64,000 bases of DNA from Paraflavitalea sp. CAU 1676 (GCF_029223285.1 NZ_JARHUJ010000001.1:434001-498000); one strand, 5' to 3'; numbered from the stretch's first letter, positions 53,219 to 63,218 are shown. Notes: generated by a model not told the origin, from the letters alone. Translations and numbers: made by a program.

Positions 53219-54775
53219 TTAATTAACCCCGCCTTTTCTTTTTGATTTAACCGGAGCAGGCCAGCTGCCTGGTTCGCCTGTGCGGGGATTTACCGGCAGT
53301 ACACTTTTTTCGCGTGAGGTCTTCACGGGGTCTTCACTGGCCATATAAGCGAGGATCGCAGTCAGGATGGCATTGCTGCGCACATCGTCAAACACGATCT
53401 TGTCGTACGTGTCGCGATTGGTGTGCCAGGTATAATTGCCATACGACCAACTGGTAGAGCTCAGCGAAAAAGCAGGAGCGCCCACTGCTACGAAAGAGGC
53501 AAAGTCGGAGCCACCGCCGCCGGGAGCGCCGGGCCAGCGGGTGTCGATCTGGCTGCGGATATCGTTGGGTACTTTGGTCAGCCACCTGCCCAGGTACTCA
53601 TAGGCATGCAAAAAGCCCTGACCAGAAAGATTTACCACACGACCAGTGCCATTATCCTGGTTAAACAATACCTGTATATTCTTAACGATTTCCGGATGGT
53701 CTTCTACAAAAGCCCTGGAACCATTTAAACCCTGTTCTTCACTGCCCCAGTGACCTACGAGGATAGTGCGTTTGGGATTGGGATAAACTTTCTTCAGGAT
53801 GCGCATCGCTTCCATCATCGTCAGTGTACCGGTACCATTATCGGTAGCGCCGGTGCCGCCATCCCAGCTATCGAAGTGGGCGGAAAGGATCACGTATTCG
53901 TCGGGTTTTTCAGAACCTTTGATCTCGGCAATGGTATTGAAGGTAGGAACCAGACCCAGCTCTTTGGAGTCGGCGCGCACACTGATCTTTGGTTTTTGAC
54001 CTCCTTCGGTAAGTCTGTACAACAAGCCATAATCTTCCAGCGCAATATCGATGGTAGGCACTTTGGTCGTATTGGCGCCAAAGATCTTGTTGACACCAAA
54101 ACCATTGGACCAATAAGACATTACAACACCTGCGGCACCGGCTTTTTCAAGCGCCTGCGGCAGGGTGGTATTGTTGAGGCCGGTCTTGGTTATACGACTG
54201 CGCCACGCATCTGTTTGGGCGGTCCGCTCTTTTTTCATCTTTTCAAATGATTCCTTGGTACCATATTCCTCCCAGTTATAATCAGGGCGTCCTGTTGGTT
54301 GGCACATGGAGATCATCACGAATTTGCCTTTCACGGCAGGCAGCCATTGCTGAAATGCGACAGAGTCGGCCACGTCGGGTAAAATGATCACTTCGCCGGT
54401 GATCGTTTTGCCATTGGTAGAAGGGCTCCACGCCAGTTGGGTACCTTCCAGCGATTTGATGCGCGGATATACCATGTCGATATGCGTAACGCCTCTTTCC
54501 CAACCACGCCATTCACCATATTGTTCGGTTTTGGCGCCAATGCCCCAGCTCTGGTATTTCGCTACTGCCCAATCTGCCGCTTGCTTCATTTGCGGAGTTC
54601 CCACCAGTCTTGGGCCAATGCCGTCCATCAACTCATGTCCAAGTTGCTGTAACTGGGAGCGTTGGGTGGCTTCTTCAATAATACTCTTAACCATCAGGGA
54701 ATCCCTGGTTTGGGCAAACGCACCAGTGCCCGCCAACAAGAGGGCCAGGGTCAGTGCAGAAGTGTTTCTTCTCAT
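53219..54775 (-). CDS. M28-family metallopeptidase
   Basis: Started at the ATG at 54775 (518 residues), which opens a clear signal peptide (LALLLAGTGAFAQ); the longer frame adds 19 residues. Residues ~110-250 include a PA-like insert and residues ~290-490 the M28 catalytic domain: SAHFDSWDGGTGATDNGTG gives the first zinc His/Asp, GHWGSEEQGLNGSRAF the catalytic and metal Glu pair, and FNQDNGTGR plus SSTSWSYGNYTWHTNRDTYD the later ligands. Such enzymes are aminopeptidases or carboxypeptidase-like dipeptidases. It is secreted to periplasm or beyond; no sorting domain is seen. Confidence 0.92.
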   Translation of the reverse strand: MRRNTSALTLALLLAGTGAFAQTRDSLMVKSIIEEATQRSQLQQLGHELMDGIGPRLVGTPQMKQAADWAVAKYQSWGIGAKTEQYGEWRGWERGVTHIDMVYPRIKSLEGTQLAWSPSTNGKTITGEVIILPDVADSVAFQQWLPAVKGKFVMISMCQPTGRPDYNWEEYGTKESFEKMKKERTAQTDAWRSRITKTGLNNTTLPQALEKAGAAGVVMSYWSNGFGVNKIFGANTTKVPTIDIALEDYGLLYRLTEGGQKPKISVRADSKELGLVPTFNTIAEIKGSEKPDEYVILSAHFDSWDGGTGATDNGTGTLTMMEAMRILKKVYPNPKRTILVGHWGSEEQGLNGSRAFVEDHPEIVKNIQVLFNQDNGTGRVVNLSGQGFLHAYEYLGRWLTKVPNDIRSQIDTRWPGAPGGGGSDFASFVAVGAPAFSLSSTSWSYGNYTWHTNRDTYDKIVFDDVRSNAILTAILAYMASEDPVKTSREKSVLPVNPRTGEPGSWPAPVKSKRKGGVN

Positions 54776-54877
54776 AATGAACGATTGGTTGAACTGTTTG
54801 CCCGAAAATATTAAGGATTGCAGGAAATTCAACCCCGTTCATAATTAAAATAAAGTCCGGTGAAATTAATGAAGGGC

Positions 54878-56236
54878 TTATAGCTTGTCCCGATCTGTGG
54901 AAATTACCGCTTTAGCCGAAGCGCCCGACAACCTGGGCTGCCATACACGCCAGCGAAGCCCCAACCTTGTCCAAACGGGCAACGGACCGCCCTTCGCAGT
55001 GGTGGTGAAAGGCACTTCCACCTGCAGCATGGCTTCCAGGTCGCGCCAGGCATATCCTACCTGAACGGCTGCGCCCGGTTGAAAGCTTTGCAATGCAGGC
55101 AACGAACGACGATGTACCATTTCTATGACCGGCTTTTCAAAGGCCGAGTCGGGATAGGGCACTTTGTTCACCAGACCGCGCTTCCAGAACGAAGCGGTTA
55201 AAGCACCGCCCAGCCACCAGTGTTGTGCAACAGGGCGGGCGTAACCGAGTCCGGCCTGCATGCCGAAAACTTTTGCCAGCGTTTTCTTGGTTCGTGTGCC
55301 GGAAGCATCCATCGAGGTTTCATAGGCAGCATCTGGAAGCAAGGCGCTGGCAAACGGTTTTAATTCGGCGCTGAAGCGGTGCCTGTTCTTTACATAGCTC
55401 AACCAAACGCCCGGGATGACCGGTTGATAAAAGCGATCCTTCAGAGCGGTATTCTTGAAATACACATTATTGGAAGGTAGAGGTACCTGTAGTTCTGCCT
55501 GGATGCCTATCGCTAACCCGCGCTGGCGGGCAGGAGTATTACCGGAAGGGTTCTGCATAGAACGGCCTTCCGGTAACCACCCGGGAAAAGAGTATCGAAA
55601 AGGCTGGACCCGGATGGAAGCATAAAAATGCGTACCTGCAACTTGTGTGAAGTGTAAAGTATTACTGTCTTTTAGGGTGCTGGCTGTAACAGGAATAGCC
55701 GCTTTCATTATTTTTTCAGTGATCAACCTGTTTGTGCGTGCTATATGATCGGTCGCATTGCCGGAAGCTGCAGTTGAAATTTCATTGGCAGCATGGACAG
55801 CTGCCCTATCGGAAGTGATAGTCGCCTCCGAAGCGTGAGCCGGAGGCTTGTCGTGTTGCCTGGCCTGTTGTTGGGGGCCTTCCTGGTTATGCTCATTATC
55901 AGGTGTAGATGCTGCATCAGCGGCTGGAACAGGACGCCCGGTTGAATCATTATTATCTACAATGCCCCCGCTGGCAGGCGGCCCTTGGTTACGTCGGGAT
56001 TCCCTGGTTGAATCCTGGTTTATTTGCCAAAGGAGAAAGCCCGCGCAAAGGATCAGCAATAGTAGCGCGGCATAGCGAAGCGGTGTCCACCACAGCAAGG
56101 TACTCCTTCTCTTCTCTACAGGTGCCGGTGCGTCGAGCCTGGCCCGCATGGTCGCCCAGGCTTCATCGGGCGGTACCAATGGCACCGGACTGTTTTCTTC
56201 CGAAAAGAACAAATGATCAAATTGCTTTTCTTTCAC
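54878..56236 (-). CDS. Membrane-anchored anti-sigma-like protein with beta-rich C-terminal domain
   Basis: A 452-residue protein. A ~50-residue cytoplasmic start with a short helical stretch (PPDEAWATMRARLDAPA) is followed by one membrane helix (residues ~51-70), a long Gln/Pro/Ser/Ala-rich linker (~75-200) and a C-terminal domain of alternating strands (~200-440) that reads like a barrel or beta-sandwich. The gene starts 12 bases after the ECF sigma stop, and the layout with inside N-terminus and TM fits an anti-sigma factor. No zinc-binding HxxxCxxC motif of classical anti-sigma domains is seen, so the assignment rests on position and topology. Confidence 0.72.
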   Translation of the reverse strand: MKEKQFDHLFFSEENSPVPLVPPDEAWATMRARLDAPAPVEKRRSTLLWWTPLRYAALLLLILCAGFLLWQINQDSTRESRRNQGPPASGGIVDNNDSTGRPVPAADAASTPDNEHNQEGPQQQARQHDKPPAHASEATITSDRAAVHAANEISTAASGNATDHIARTNRLITEKIMKAAIPVTASTLKDSNTLHFTQVAGTHFYASIRVQPFRYSFPGWLPEGRSMQNPSGNTPARQRGLAIGIQAELQVPLPSNNVYFKNTALKDRFYQPVIPGVWLSYVKNRHRFSAELKPFASALLPDAAYETSMDASGTRTKKTLAKVFGMQAGLGYARPVAQHWWLGGALTASFWKRGLVNKVPYPDSAFEKPVIEMVHRRSLPALQSFQPGAAVQVGYAWRDLEAMLQVEVPFTTTAKGGPLPVWTRLGLRWRVWQPRLSGASAKAVISTDRDKL

Positions 56237-56248
56237 TGATGATAGCCT

Positions 56249-56782
56249 TTATAGTGAAAAATGCTTTTTTAAAACCGGTTGCATGATCTTCCTTCCCTCA
56301 CTCAACTGCCATTTTACCGTACCGGTGCTGATCTTTAATCGTTCAGCAATCGCCGGGATCTTGAAATGCTCGAGGTAAAACAGGCTGAACACTGCCCGGG
56401 TGGCCGGCGGCAGGTGGTCGAGGTAGTGATAGACGTCTCTCCATTCCAGGTGCTCGAGGATATTGCCGGTAGGGATCTCGAGGTCCTCATCGTCGGTATC
56501 GGGAACGATCACCCTCACTGGCACCTTCAGTTTATCAAGGGCGGTATGGCGCACGATCGTATACACCCAATTGAAAATGGCGCCCTTCTCTGCTTTAAAA
56601 TCGGCCAGGTGCGCAAATACCTTCATCATGCCATCATTCACGGCTTCCAACGCAGCATGGTCATCCCGGAAGAATTTCTTACACAGGCAAAACATCGAAG
56701 GATAGAAATGCCGGTAAAATTTCTCCTGCGCAGCACGATCGTTGCGGATGCACCCCGTTATGATCTCATGCAATTCGTCCAA
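56249..56782 (-). CDS. ECF-type RNA polymerase sigma factor
   Basis: A 177-residue protein with sigma region 2 (FYRHFYPSMFCLCKKFFRDD, FNWVYTIVRHTALDKLK) and region 4 (LFYLEHFKIPAIAERLKISTGTVKWQLSEGRKIM). It lies between a lipoprotein gene 42 bases in front and the anti-sigma-like gene behind, all on the minus strand. Its targets are unknown; the lipoprotein is one possible member of the circuit. Confidence 0.93.
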   Translation of the reverse strand: MDELHEIITGCIRNDRAAQEKFYRHFYPSMFCLCKKFFRDDHAALEAVNDGMMKVFAHLADFKAEKGAIFNWVYTIVRHTALDKLKVPVRVIVPDTDDEDLEIPTGNILEHLEWRDVYHYLDHLPPATRAVFSLFYLEHFKIPAIAERLKISTGTVKWQLSEGRKIMQPVLKKHFSL

Positions 56783-56824
56783 AACAACAACTGTATTTAA
56801 TTCACTTCTTTTATATTAGTATAA

Positions 56825-57565
56825 TCAGATATTCGTTGGGCTGATGCTCACTTCATCGTGTGGCCACAAAAACTCATATTTCGTTGCAAAGCCAGTCACT
56901 TTTAACGAACCTGTATATGTTTTTGAGCCTACTTTAATGTTAATGGGATACAAACCGTCCGAATAATAAGTATGGGTATATAGGATTCGGGATGCCTGCA
57001 AAGTTCCTTTCTCGCAATCTCCGCGTACCCACACCTCGGAAAAAGAAACATCGATCTTCTTGCAGAAAGTCTCGGCATCGGTAAGAATATAGGAATTGAG
57101 GCAATCATAACTATCGGAGGTGTTGACCAGGAAGGCGAGTGTTGAATCAAAATAGGAAATGAATGGATGGATAGATAGGCGTTTCCCGTTCAACGATCCT
57201 GCCGAATGGCCCGGAATAGTATTATCCAACTGAAACGGCTCCTGTATTATCTTCAGGTATTTTGTAAAAGACGCATAAGGCTGCCCGTTTTGATAGAGCG
57301 TTACTTTGATGGAATCCTTTTCGTTCCACACAAAGAACATTTTCGCTTTGGTGCCGTCGGTCAAGCTGTCAAAAACCTGGTAGCACCGGGAATGCCAGTC
57401 GATCGTGGTGCCGGGCCGGGCGTTTACCACCTTGGCTGTAACAAGCTCGCCAAATTTGACATCCGTGGCCGACACCAGAAGTTCAGGTTCGCCTTGTTGA
57501 TCTTTCTGGCAGGACAGTAGAATGCCTGCAATGCCGGTCGTTAAAAGGAGGACTGGAAACTTCAT
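56825..57565 (-). CDS. Unrecognised lipoprotein, first gene of the ECF unit
   Basis: A 246-residue protein with lipoprotein signal (TTGIAGILLSCQKD). The N-terminal part (ELLVSATDVKFGELVTAKVVN, TIDWHSRCYQVF) has the look of an Ig- or PKD-like beta domain; the later part has three cysteines. No family recognised. It lies 42 bases ahead of the ECF sigma gene in the same direction, so it may sense or form the signal for that system. Confidence 0.8.
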   Translation of the reverse strand: MKFPVLLLTTGIAGILLSCQKDQQGEPELLVSATDVKFGELVTAKVVNARPGTTIDWHSRCYQVFDSLTDGTKAKMFFVWNEKDSIKVTLYQNGQPYASFTKYLKIIQEPFQLDNTIPGHSAGSLNGKRLSIHPFISYFDSTLAFLVNTSDSYDCLNSYILTDAETFCKKIDVSFSEVWVRGDCEKGTLQASRILYTHTYYSDGLYPINIKVGSKTYTGSLKVTGFATKYEFLWPHDEVSISPTNI

Positions 57566-57785
57566 GTAACCCTTTTGTATAGATGAACGGTTGTTCCGGA
57601 AACAAAGGTTGGGTGCATGACGGGAAAATTTACAGGTTCCGGTAACGCCACTTTACGGATCAGCCGGAAGCAATACCGGTATAGTTCAGGCAAGGCTTCA
57701 TTAAATCGTCTGTGCAGCCGTATCTGTGTTATAGTCCCGAAAGAGAGAGCGGCGCAAGGGCATTTTTTTAGGACGGGTCAACTTT

Positions 57786-57840
57786 CTCAATGGAGCCCTG
57801 ATGATACCTCATTGGGTCCTCTTTGGGTCCTCATTGCCTC
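57786..57840. repeat. Degenerate 11-bp tandem array (5 units)
   Basis: Units CTCAATGGAGC, CCTGATGATAC, CTCATTGGGTC, CTCTTTGGGTC and CTCATTGCCTC follow each other with an exact 11-base period. The last unit is also the left arm of the 17-bp inverted repeat. Confidence 0.7.
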
Positions 57841-57898
57841 CCCGGAATCCGAGGTAGCACAGAGGGGAACAAGGGTAACATCGGGGAGGCAATGAGGA
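57828..57898. repeat. Perfect 17-bp inverted repeat with 37-base spacer
   Basis: TCCTCATTGCCTCCCCG (57828-57844) and its exact complement CGGGGAGGCAATGAGGA (57882-57898). The arms could fold into a long stem in RNA, or be the ends of a very small element. No T-run follows. Confidence 0.75.
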
Positions 57899-58538
57899 GA
57901 AAACGGATAGATCGTGTTATCCGTCCCCGGGATAAGGGCGTTCGCACCTGGTATCTCCTCCCGCCGTCCCAATTAATAGGGGTATTTGAGAAGAAATAGC
58001 TGTTCGTCCCAGGTATTGCCGAAGCCCGTCCCGGCTTGGGGAGGAGCACGTCACATCATTCGCATAGTACCATCGCAAAGTGGAATCCTGCAAATATGCT
58101 ATAGTTTTAAAGGTACAAGCGGCCACATTATGCAGGAAAGCGAACCCCTAAACTACCGTCGTTTCTTAGGGATATCGTCTATTTTATGTTGATTTTCAAT
58201 ACTTAAATACACAGCTGAATAGTCGATGTAGAATTTGTTTGCATATGAGTAATTATGCGGTTTTTTGCGGGAAGGTTAAATATTGGCGTATTTCTTTTTT
58301 AATTAAGTTTACAAAATGCAGGTTTTTAGTGTAGTAGATACACGAATCTTGATCTAAATCATTGTATTTGTGCTGTTAAAGACAAAGCAGCAATTTTCGA
58401 CATAAATACGCAAAGACGAGTAACGTGCTAATGAGTGGTAGGAGGAGCGTTGGCTTCAAACTATGCCGCTTACATGAAAAACCTGCAGATCGTTTAAGAA
58501 CCTATTGTAAATAACAATTTTTAACCCAAACACTAGCT

Positions 58539-61500
58539 ATGAGCAAACAAATTACAGTCTTATTGTTTGTGCTTTGCACATGGTGCCTTGCATCATACGC
58601 ACAAACCAGTATAAGAGGTGTTGTTACCGATAACACCAGCAAAAGCCCCATGGCCGGCGCAACCGTACTGGTCAAAGGAAGCAAGACGGCCACCATTACA
58701 GGCAACGATGGCCGTTACGAAATTACCCTCCCTCCCAAAGCTACCACACTGGTATTTCAGTTTACCGGTTACCACTCAAAGGAAGTGGCCATTAGTGGTC
58801 GCAGCGAGATCAATATTGAGTTGGAGACAGACTTCGAATCGCTCAATGAAGTGATGGTAGTTGCTTACGGTAATGCAAAAAAGGGCACCTATACCGGCGC
58901 TGCTTCAGTAATCAAGCAAAACGATATCAAAGATGTTCCATCTACTTCTTTCCAGAATGCCCTGGTGGGTAGAGTATCCGGTGTGCAGGTAACAACTGCA
59001 AGCGGTCAGGCCGGCACCACTCCCAGTATACGCATCAGGGGTATTGGCTCCATGAATGCGAGCAATGAACCACTGTATGTTATTGATGGTGTTCCCGTTA
59101 TTTCGGGCGATCAGGGCAACCTGAGCGGTTCATTGATCGGTTCCAATAATATCATGAATACGCTGAATCCGGCCGATATTGAAACCATCACGATCCTGAA
59201 AGATGCGGCAGCTTCTTCACTGTATGGTTCAAGAGCAGCCAATGGTGTTGTGGTGATCACCACCAAACGCGGGAAAAAAGGGAAACCTGTGGTGCATTTA
59301 TCCTCTTCTATTGGTGTTACGCCAGGATGGGCCACTGACAACTACGAAGTGGGAGGTCCGCAGGAACAAATAAATATGTTGTATAGGATACTGTATGATA
59401 ACAAGACTTCTGCCGGACAAACTGCAGCCCAGGCCAATACCTATGCACTTGGGCAGCTCAATACCAAGTTCAATAAACATGGGTATAAATTTTCGACCAC
59501 GGGTACAGCCCTTTCCGACAATGTGATCATCAGTGGCATGACCGATGGACTGGTGAACCGCGAGGGAACTTATTTTGATTGGGACGATGCTTATTTTGGA
59601 ACAGGTATTTACCAAACCAATGATCTCTCTGTAGGCGGCGGTGATCAGAATACGACCTATTATACTTCGCTGAACTACACCAAAGACCAGAATAGGGTCC
59701 GGGTCAATAAATTCGATCGTATTTCAGGTCGTACCAACATTTCACAAAAGGTGGGAAAACACCTGGAGTTTACTACCAACATAGGCCTTGCCAGGAACAA
59801 GCAATCTGGGTTTAATGATACCAGGAATACAGGGGCCAACTACCTTTACCAGGTAAGAAACCTGTTATGGCCTTTTTATTGGCCCACTGACTACAAAACA
59901 GGACTGCCGTATACGGCAAGGTATGGAAGCCTGGCGCAGAACAATCTTTATTATAATGATCAATGGGAAAACAGTTCCATCACCAAAAGGTTTTCTGTCA
60001 ACGAAACGATCCTGCTGACTATTCTGCCGGAATTGAATGTTAAGTCTATTTTCTCCTATGACAATTCCGAGATCAAGGATCACCTGTATTACAGCGCCAT
60101 TCACTACAATGGGGTTTCAACGAATGGATCCTTAAATGAAACGAGTACCAGTATTTCGAAACTGGTTTCTTCCAATACGGTCAACTACGCCAAAAATTTC
60201 GGAGACCACAATGTCTCATTCTTAGGTGGGTTTGAGGTAGAGGAAAACAGGACAAACTTCCAAAGCACAACGGGAACAAATCTTCCATCAAGTGTATTGA
60301 CCACCTTATCTCCGGCTGGTGCGTTTTCGGCCAGCGGGTATGAGTATGGCAACTCCATCGTTTCCCTGCTGTCACGGCTGGAGTACAATTACAAACAGAA
60401 ATATTTCCTCTCTGGTTCTTTCCGCCGTGATGGTTCATCAAAACTGGCGCCCGACACCCGCTGGGGTAATTTCTGGTCAGTGGCAGGATCCTGGAGGATC
60501 AGTAATGAAGAATTCATGAAGGAGATTACTCCTATCAGTAATTTAAGGTTGCGGGCTTCTTATGGCATCAATGGTACATTGCCTTCGCAGAATTATGGAT
60601 GGAGGTCTTTGACGAGTTATACCCTCCGCTACAATGGCAATGCAGGTGGTTACCTGTCTACCAACGCCAACCCCGATCTTACCTGGGAAACGAATTATAC
60701 GACCAATATTGGGTTGGAATTCGGCCTCTTTAAACAGCGGTTAACAGGTACTATTGAATATTTCAACCGCGATTCGAGGAATCTTTTGCAGGATGTTCCC
60801 ACTTCAACCACTACCGGTTTTTCGAGCGCACTGGCAAACGTAGGTGAAATAAATAACAAGGGCATTGAAGTGGAGCTTGGTGGAGATATCATCAACAACA
60901 AATCTATCAGGTGGAGTGCTTCTGTTAATGCATCCTTCATTAAATCAAAGGTTACCAAATTGTATGGCGGCAGAGATATCATTTGGTATGATCCAACGGG
61001 AGGAGATAACAGGGCACAGTTCATTTACCGGGAAGGTTCATCTACTTTAAGCTATTATGGCTATGAGTGGGGCGGCGTAGATCCGAAGAATGGCAACAAT
61101 GTATGGTATGTAAATAATCCAGCCGATGCAAAAGCAGGCGACTTCTTATACAATGACAGAGGCGCTACTTATTCATTTAACAAAGCAAATTACAAGATCG
61201 TGGGTGATGCAATGCCCGATGTGTATGGAGGGCTTAATACCAGCCTGGAATATAAAGGGGTTACATTGGGGCTGAATTTTATTTATAAGCTTGGCGGCAA
61301 ATTGTATGACGGAGCGTTCAAGGACGTTTCAGATGATGGCTATTACTGGGAAAGGATCAGGACAGAAACCCTGTATGCAAATATGTGGACGCCCGAAAAC
61401 ACATCCGGAAACTTGCCGCTCCTCAGAGGCACCGATCTTACCGATCCGATGCAGTACAGCACCCGCCAGATGTCCAGTGCCACCTTCTTTCGGTTAAAGA

Positions 61501-61703
61501 ACGTCAACCTGTCTTATGATCTGCCCAGGAATCTGATTGGTAAAGTTGGCCTTTCCAATGTTAGAGTGTTCTTTAATGGAAGTAATTTGCTGACCTTCTC
61601 AAAGTATAAAATTGCCGATCCTGAAGTAAACCAGTATGGAACCCGTGGATGGGAAACGCCCATCGGAAAGACCTACACATTCGGGCTCGATCTTAATTTT
61701 TAA
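58539..61703 (+). CDS. susC: SusC/RagA-type TonB-linked outer-membrane protein
   Basis: A 1054-residue protein. Signal peptide (FVLCTWCLASYAQ), then a carboxypeptidase regulatory-like domain (TSIRGVVTDNTSKSPMAGATV, residues ~24-100), a SusC-type plug (ALVGRVSGVQVTTASGQAG, IRIRGIGSMNASNEPLYVID) and a large barrel ending GKTYTFGLDLNF. The plug contains ILKDAAASSLYGSRAANGVV, a hallmark of this family. With SusD it imports an oligomer such as glycan or peptide. No hydrolase, sensor or other Sus gene lies beside it, so the substrate is open. Confidence 0.96.
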   Translation: MSKQITVLLFVLCTWCLASYAQTSIRGVVTDNTSKSPMAGATVLVKGSKTATITGNDGRYEITLPPKATTLVFQFTGYHSKEVAISGRSEINIELETDFESLNEVMVVAYGNAKKGTYTGAASVIKQNDIKDVPSTSFQNALVGRVSGVQVTTASGQAGTTPSIRIRGIGSMNASNEPLYVIDGVPVISGDQGNLSGSLIGSNNIMNTLNPADIETITILKDAAASSLYGSRAANGVVVITTKRGKKGKPVVHLSSSIGVTPGWATDNYEVGGPQEQINMLYRILYDNKTSAGQTAAQANTYALGQLNTKFNKHGYKFSTTGTALSDNVIISGMTDGLVNREGTYFDWDDAYFGTGIYQTNDLSVGGGDQNTTYYTSLNYTKDQNRVRVNKFDRISGRTNISQKVGKHLEFTTNIGLARNKQSGFNDTRNTGANYLYQVRNLLWPFYWPTDYKTGLPYTARYGSLAQNNLYYNDQWENSSITKRFSVNETILLTILPELNVKSIFSYDNSEIKDHLYYSAIHYNGVSTNGSLNETSTSISKLVSSNTVNYAKNFGDHNVSFLGGFEVEENRTNFQSTTGTNLPSSVLTTLSPAGAFSASGYEYGNSIVSLLSRLEYNYKQKYFLSGSFRRDGSSKLAPDTRWGNFWSVAGSWRISNEEFMKEITPISNLRLRASYGINGTLPSQNYGWRSLTSYTLRYNGNAGGYLSTNANPDLTWETNYTTNIGLEFGLFKQRLTGTIEYFNRDSRNLLQDVPTSTTTGFSSALANVGEINNKGIEVELGGDIINNKSIRWSASVNASFIKSKVTKLYGGRDIIWYDPTGGDNRAQFIYREGSSTLSYYGYEWGGVDPKNGNNVWYVNNPADAKAGDFLYNDRGATYSFNKANYKIVGDAMPDVYGGLNTSLEYKGVTLGLNFIYKLGGKLYDGAFKDVSDDGYYWERIRTETLYANMWTPENTSGNLPLLRGTDLTDPMQYSTRQMSSATFFRLKNVNLSYDLPRNLIGKVGLSNVRVFFNGSNLLTFSKYKIADPEVNQYGTRGWETPIGKTYTFGLDLNF

Positions 61704-61723
61704 TTCATTAAACTCTTTATAAA

Positions 61724-63187
61724 ATGAATAATACACTGAGAATATTTTTAGCCGGCATAGTGGCGTTTGGTTTGTTTTCATGTAATAAGACACTCGATGT
61801 GGTGCCTACCAACCAGGTAAATGCCAATGAATCCATAAAAACGCCCGCCGATGCCCAGATAATGATCAATGGTATTGTACGCAGTATGAGTAACGCTGAT
61901 TACTACGGAAGGAGATTCATTCTCTATGGCGATGTGAAAGGTGGTGACATGACAGTTCCTTCACAGGGAAGAGGGGACGATGCGTTGTATACATTTAATC
62001 ACTCCGCCACCAGCAACAGTTATTCTGGCTATTGGTCGCAGATATATTTTTCCCTGCTGCAGGTGAACAACCTCCTCGAAAACATAGCCCGGTTGGAAGC
62101 GACTGGAGCCGCCGGCTATAACAGCTATAAGGGACAGGCATTAACACTTCGTGCGATCATGTATTTTGATATGGTGCGTCTTTATGGAAAGTCTTATGAC
62201 TTGGACAAGAACGCATTTGGTGTTCCCAACGTTACAACACCATTAAAATCCACCGCACAGCCTCTCAGGAATACGGTTAGCGAAAACTACAATCAAATAT
62301 TATCCGACCTCAAAGCGGGTGCTCCATTGTTGGCGAAAACGAAATCCAATGGATTTGTGAATTATTACGGCAACCTGGCTATGCAGGCAAGGGTTTATCT
62401 GTATATGAAGGACAATGCCAATGCTTTAAAAGCAGCAGAGGAGATCATCACGAGCAACGTATATACGCTCTACAGCAATGCGGCCTGGGTCGACTCCTGG
62501 AAAGCACAGTATGGCTCGGAATCCATCTTTGAGATCGGTGTTTATCCGCTAGAAGGAGACCTGGGTGCAGCTTCTATAGGTGCGTACCACAGAAGGAAAG
62601 GGGATGGTGGAAGTACAATTTTAGGCTGGTTTGTAGCAAGTGATTATTTTCTGACCAGACTAAATGAAGATGCAGCCGATGTTAGATGGGGTGTTATGAA
62701 AGAGGATGAAATATCTACTACAGCCAATCCTCGAAAAGGGTCCTTGTATAAATATAGCGGTAACATTTCGTTGGCGGGTGATGGTAAAGCTACTCCGACG
62801 GCAGTAAATCTTAAATTGATCAGGTTATCTGAAATTTATCTGATTGCTGCAGAAGCTGTCTTGCCTACAGATGCTACGAAAGCAGCAACTTACTTAAACG
62901 CGATCCGCAAACGTGCCCCCAATCTGGCACCCGCTACCGCAGCAACAGTAACGGTAGATATGATCCTAGATGAAAGGAGCAAAGAGTTGTATGGCGAAGG
63001 GCAAAGGTTTTTTGATATGATCCGATTGAATAAATCCATAACATTCAATGATGAGATCATCGGCATATCGGTAGCTACCCGTCCGAAAACAATTGACAGA
63101 ACATTTTATAAAACCCTGTTACCGATCTCTCAGGCAGAGATCAATGCAAACCCAGGCATCCTGGCACAGCAGAACCCCCAGTATTAA
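61724..63187 (+). CDS. susD: SusD/RagB-type surface lipoprotein
   Basis: A 487-residue protein with lipoprotein signal (VAFGLFSCNKTLDVVPTNQ). The helical TPR-like scaffold (ALTLRAIMYFDMVRLYGKSYDL) and the C-terminal RxxELYGEGQRFFDMIRLNK are SusD hallmarks. It forms the lid over the SusC barrel and binds substrate at the surface. It starts 20 bases after susC and ends before a strong terminator, so the two genes form a complete transcription unit. Confidence 0.96.
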   Translation: MNNTLRIFLAGIVAFGLFSCNKTLDVVPTNQVNANESIKTPADAQIMINGIVRSMSNADYYGRRFILYGDVKGGDMTVPSQGRGDDALYTFNHSATSNSYSGYWSQIYFSLLQVNNLLENIARLEATGAAGYNSYKGQALTLRAIMYFDMVRLYGKSYDLDKNAFGVPNVTTPLKSTAQPLRNTVSENYNQILSDLKAGAPLLAKTKSNGFVNYYGNLAMQARVYLYMKDNANALKAAEEIITSNVYTLYSNAAWVDSWKAQYGSESIFEIGVYPLEGDLGAASIGAYHRRKGDGGSTILGWFVASDYFLTRLNEDAADVRWGVMKEDEISTTANPRKGSLYKYSGNISLAGDGKATPTAVNLKLIRLSEIYLIAAEAVLPTDATKAATYLNAIRKRAPNLAPATAATVTVDMILDERSKELYGEGQRFFDMIRLNKSITFNDEIIGISVATRPKTIDRTFYKTLLPISQAEINANPGILAQQNPQY

Positions 63188-63218
63188 AGGGTTTATAACA
63201 GAGCTTACATATTTACAC

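Larger units (their letters stand above)
57566..58538. other. 973-base intergenic region with structured elements
   Basis: No believable gene: the frames here are short and have no family signs. The left half (57786-58050) is dense with repeats: the 11-bp array, the 17-bp inverted repeat, ACGGATA/TATCCGT (57903-57924) and AAGCC/GGCTT pairs near 58020-58035. The right part (58190-58538) is AT-rich and likely holds the promoter and leader of the SusC gene; the best -7 candidate, TGTATTTG at 58363-58370, has one mismatch. Confidence 0.6.
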
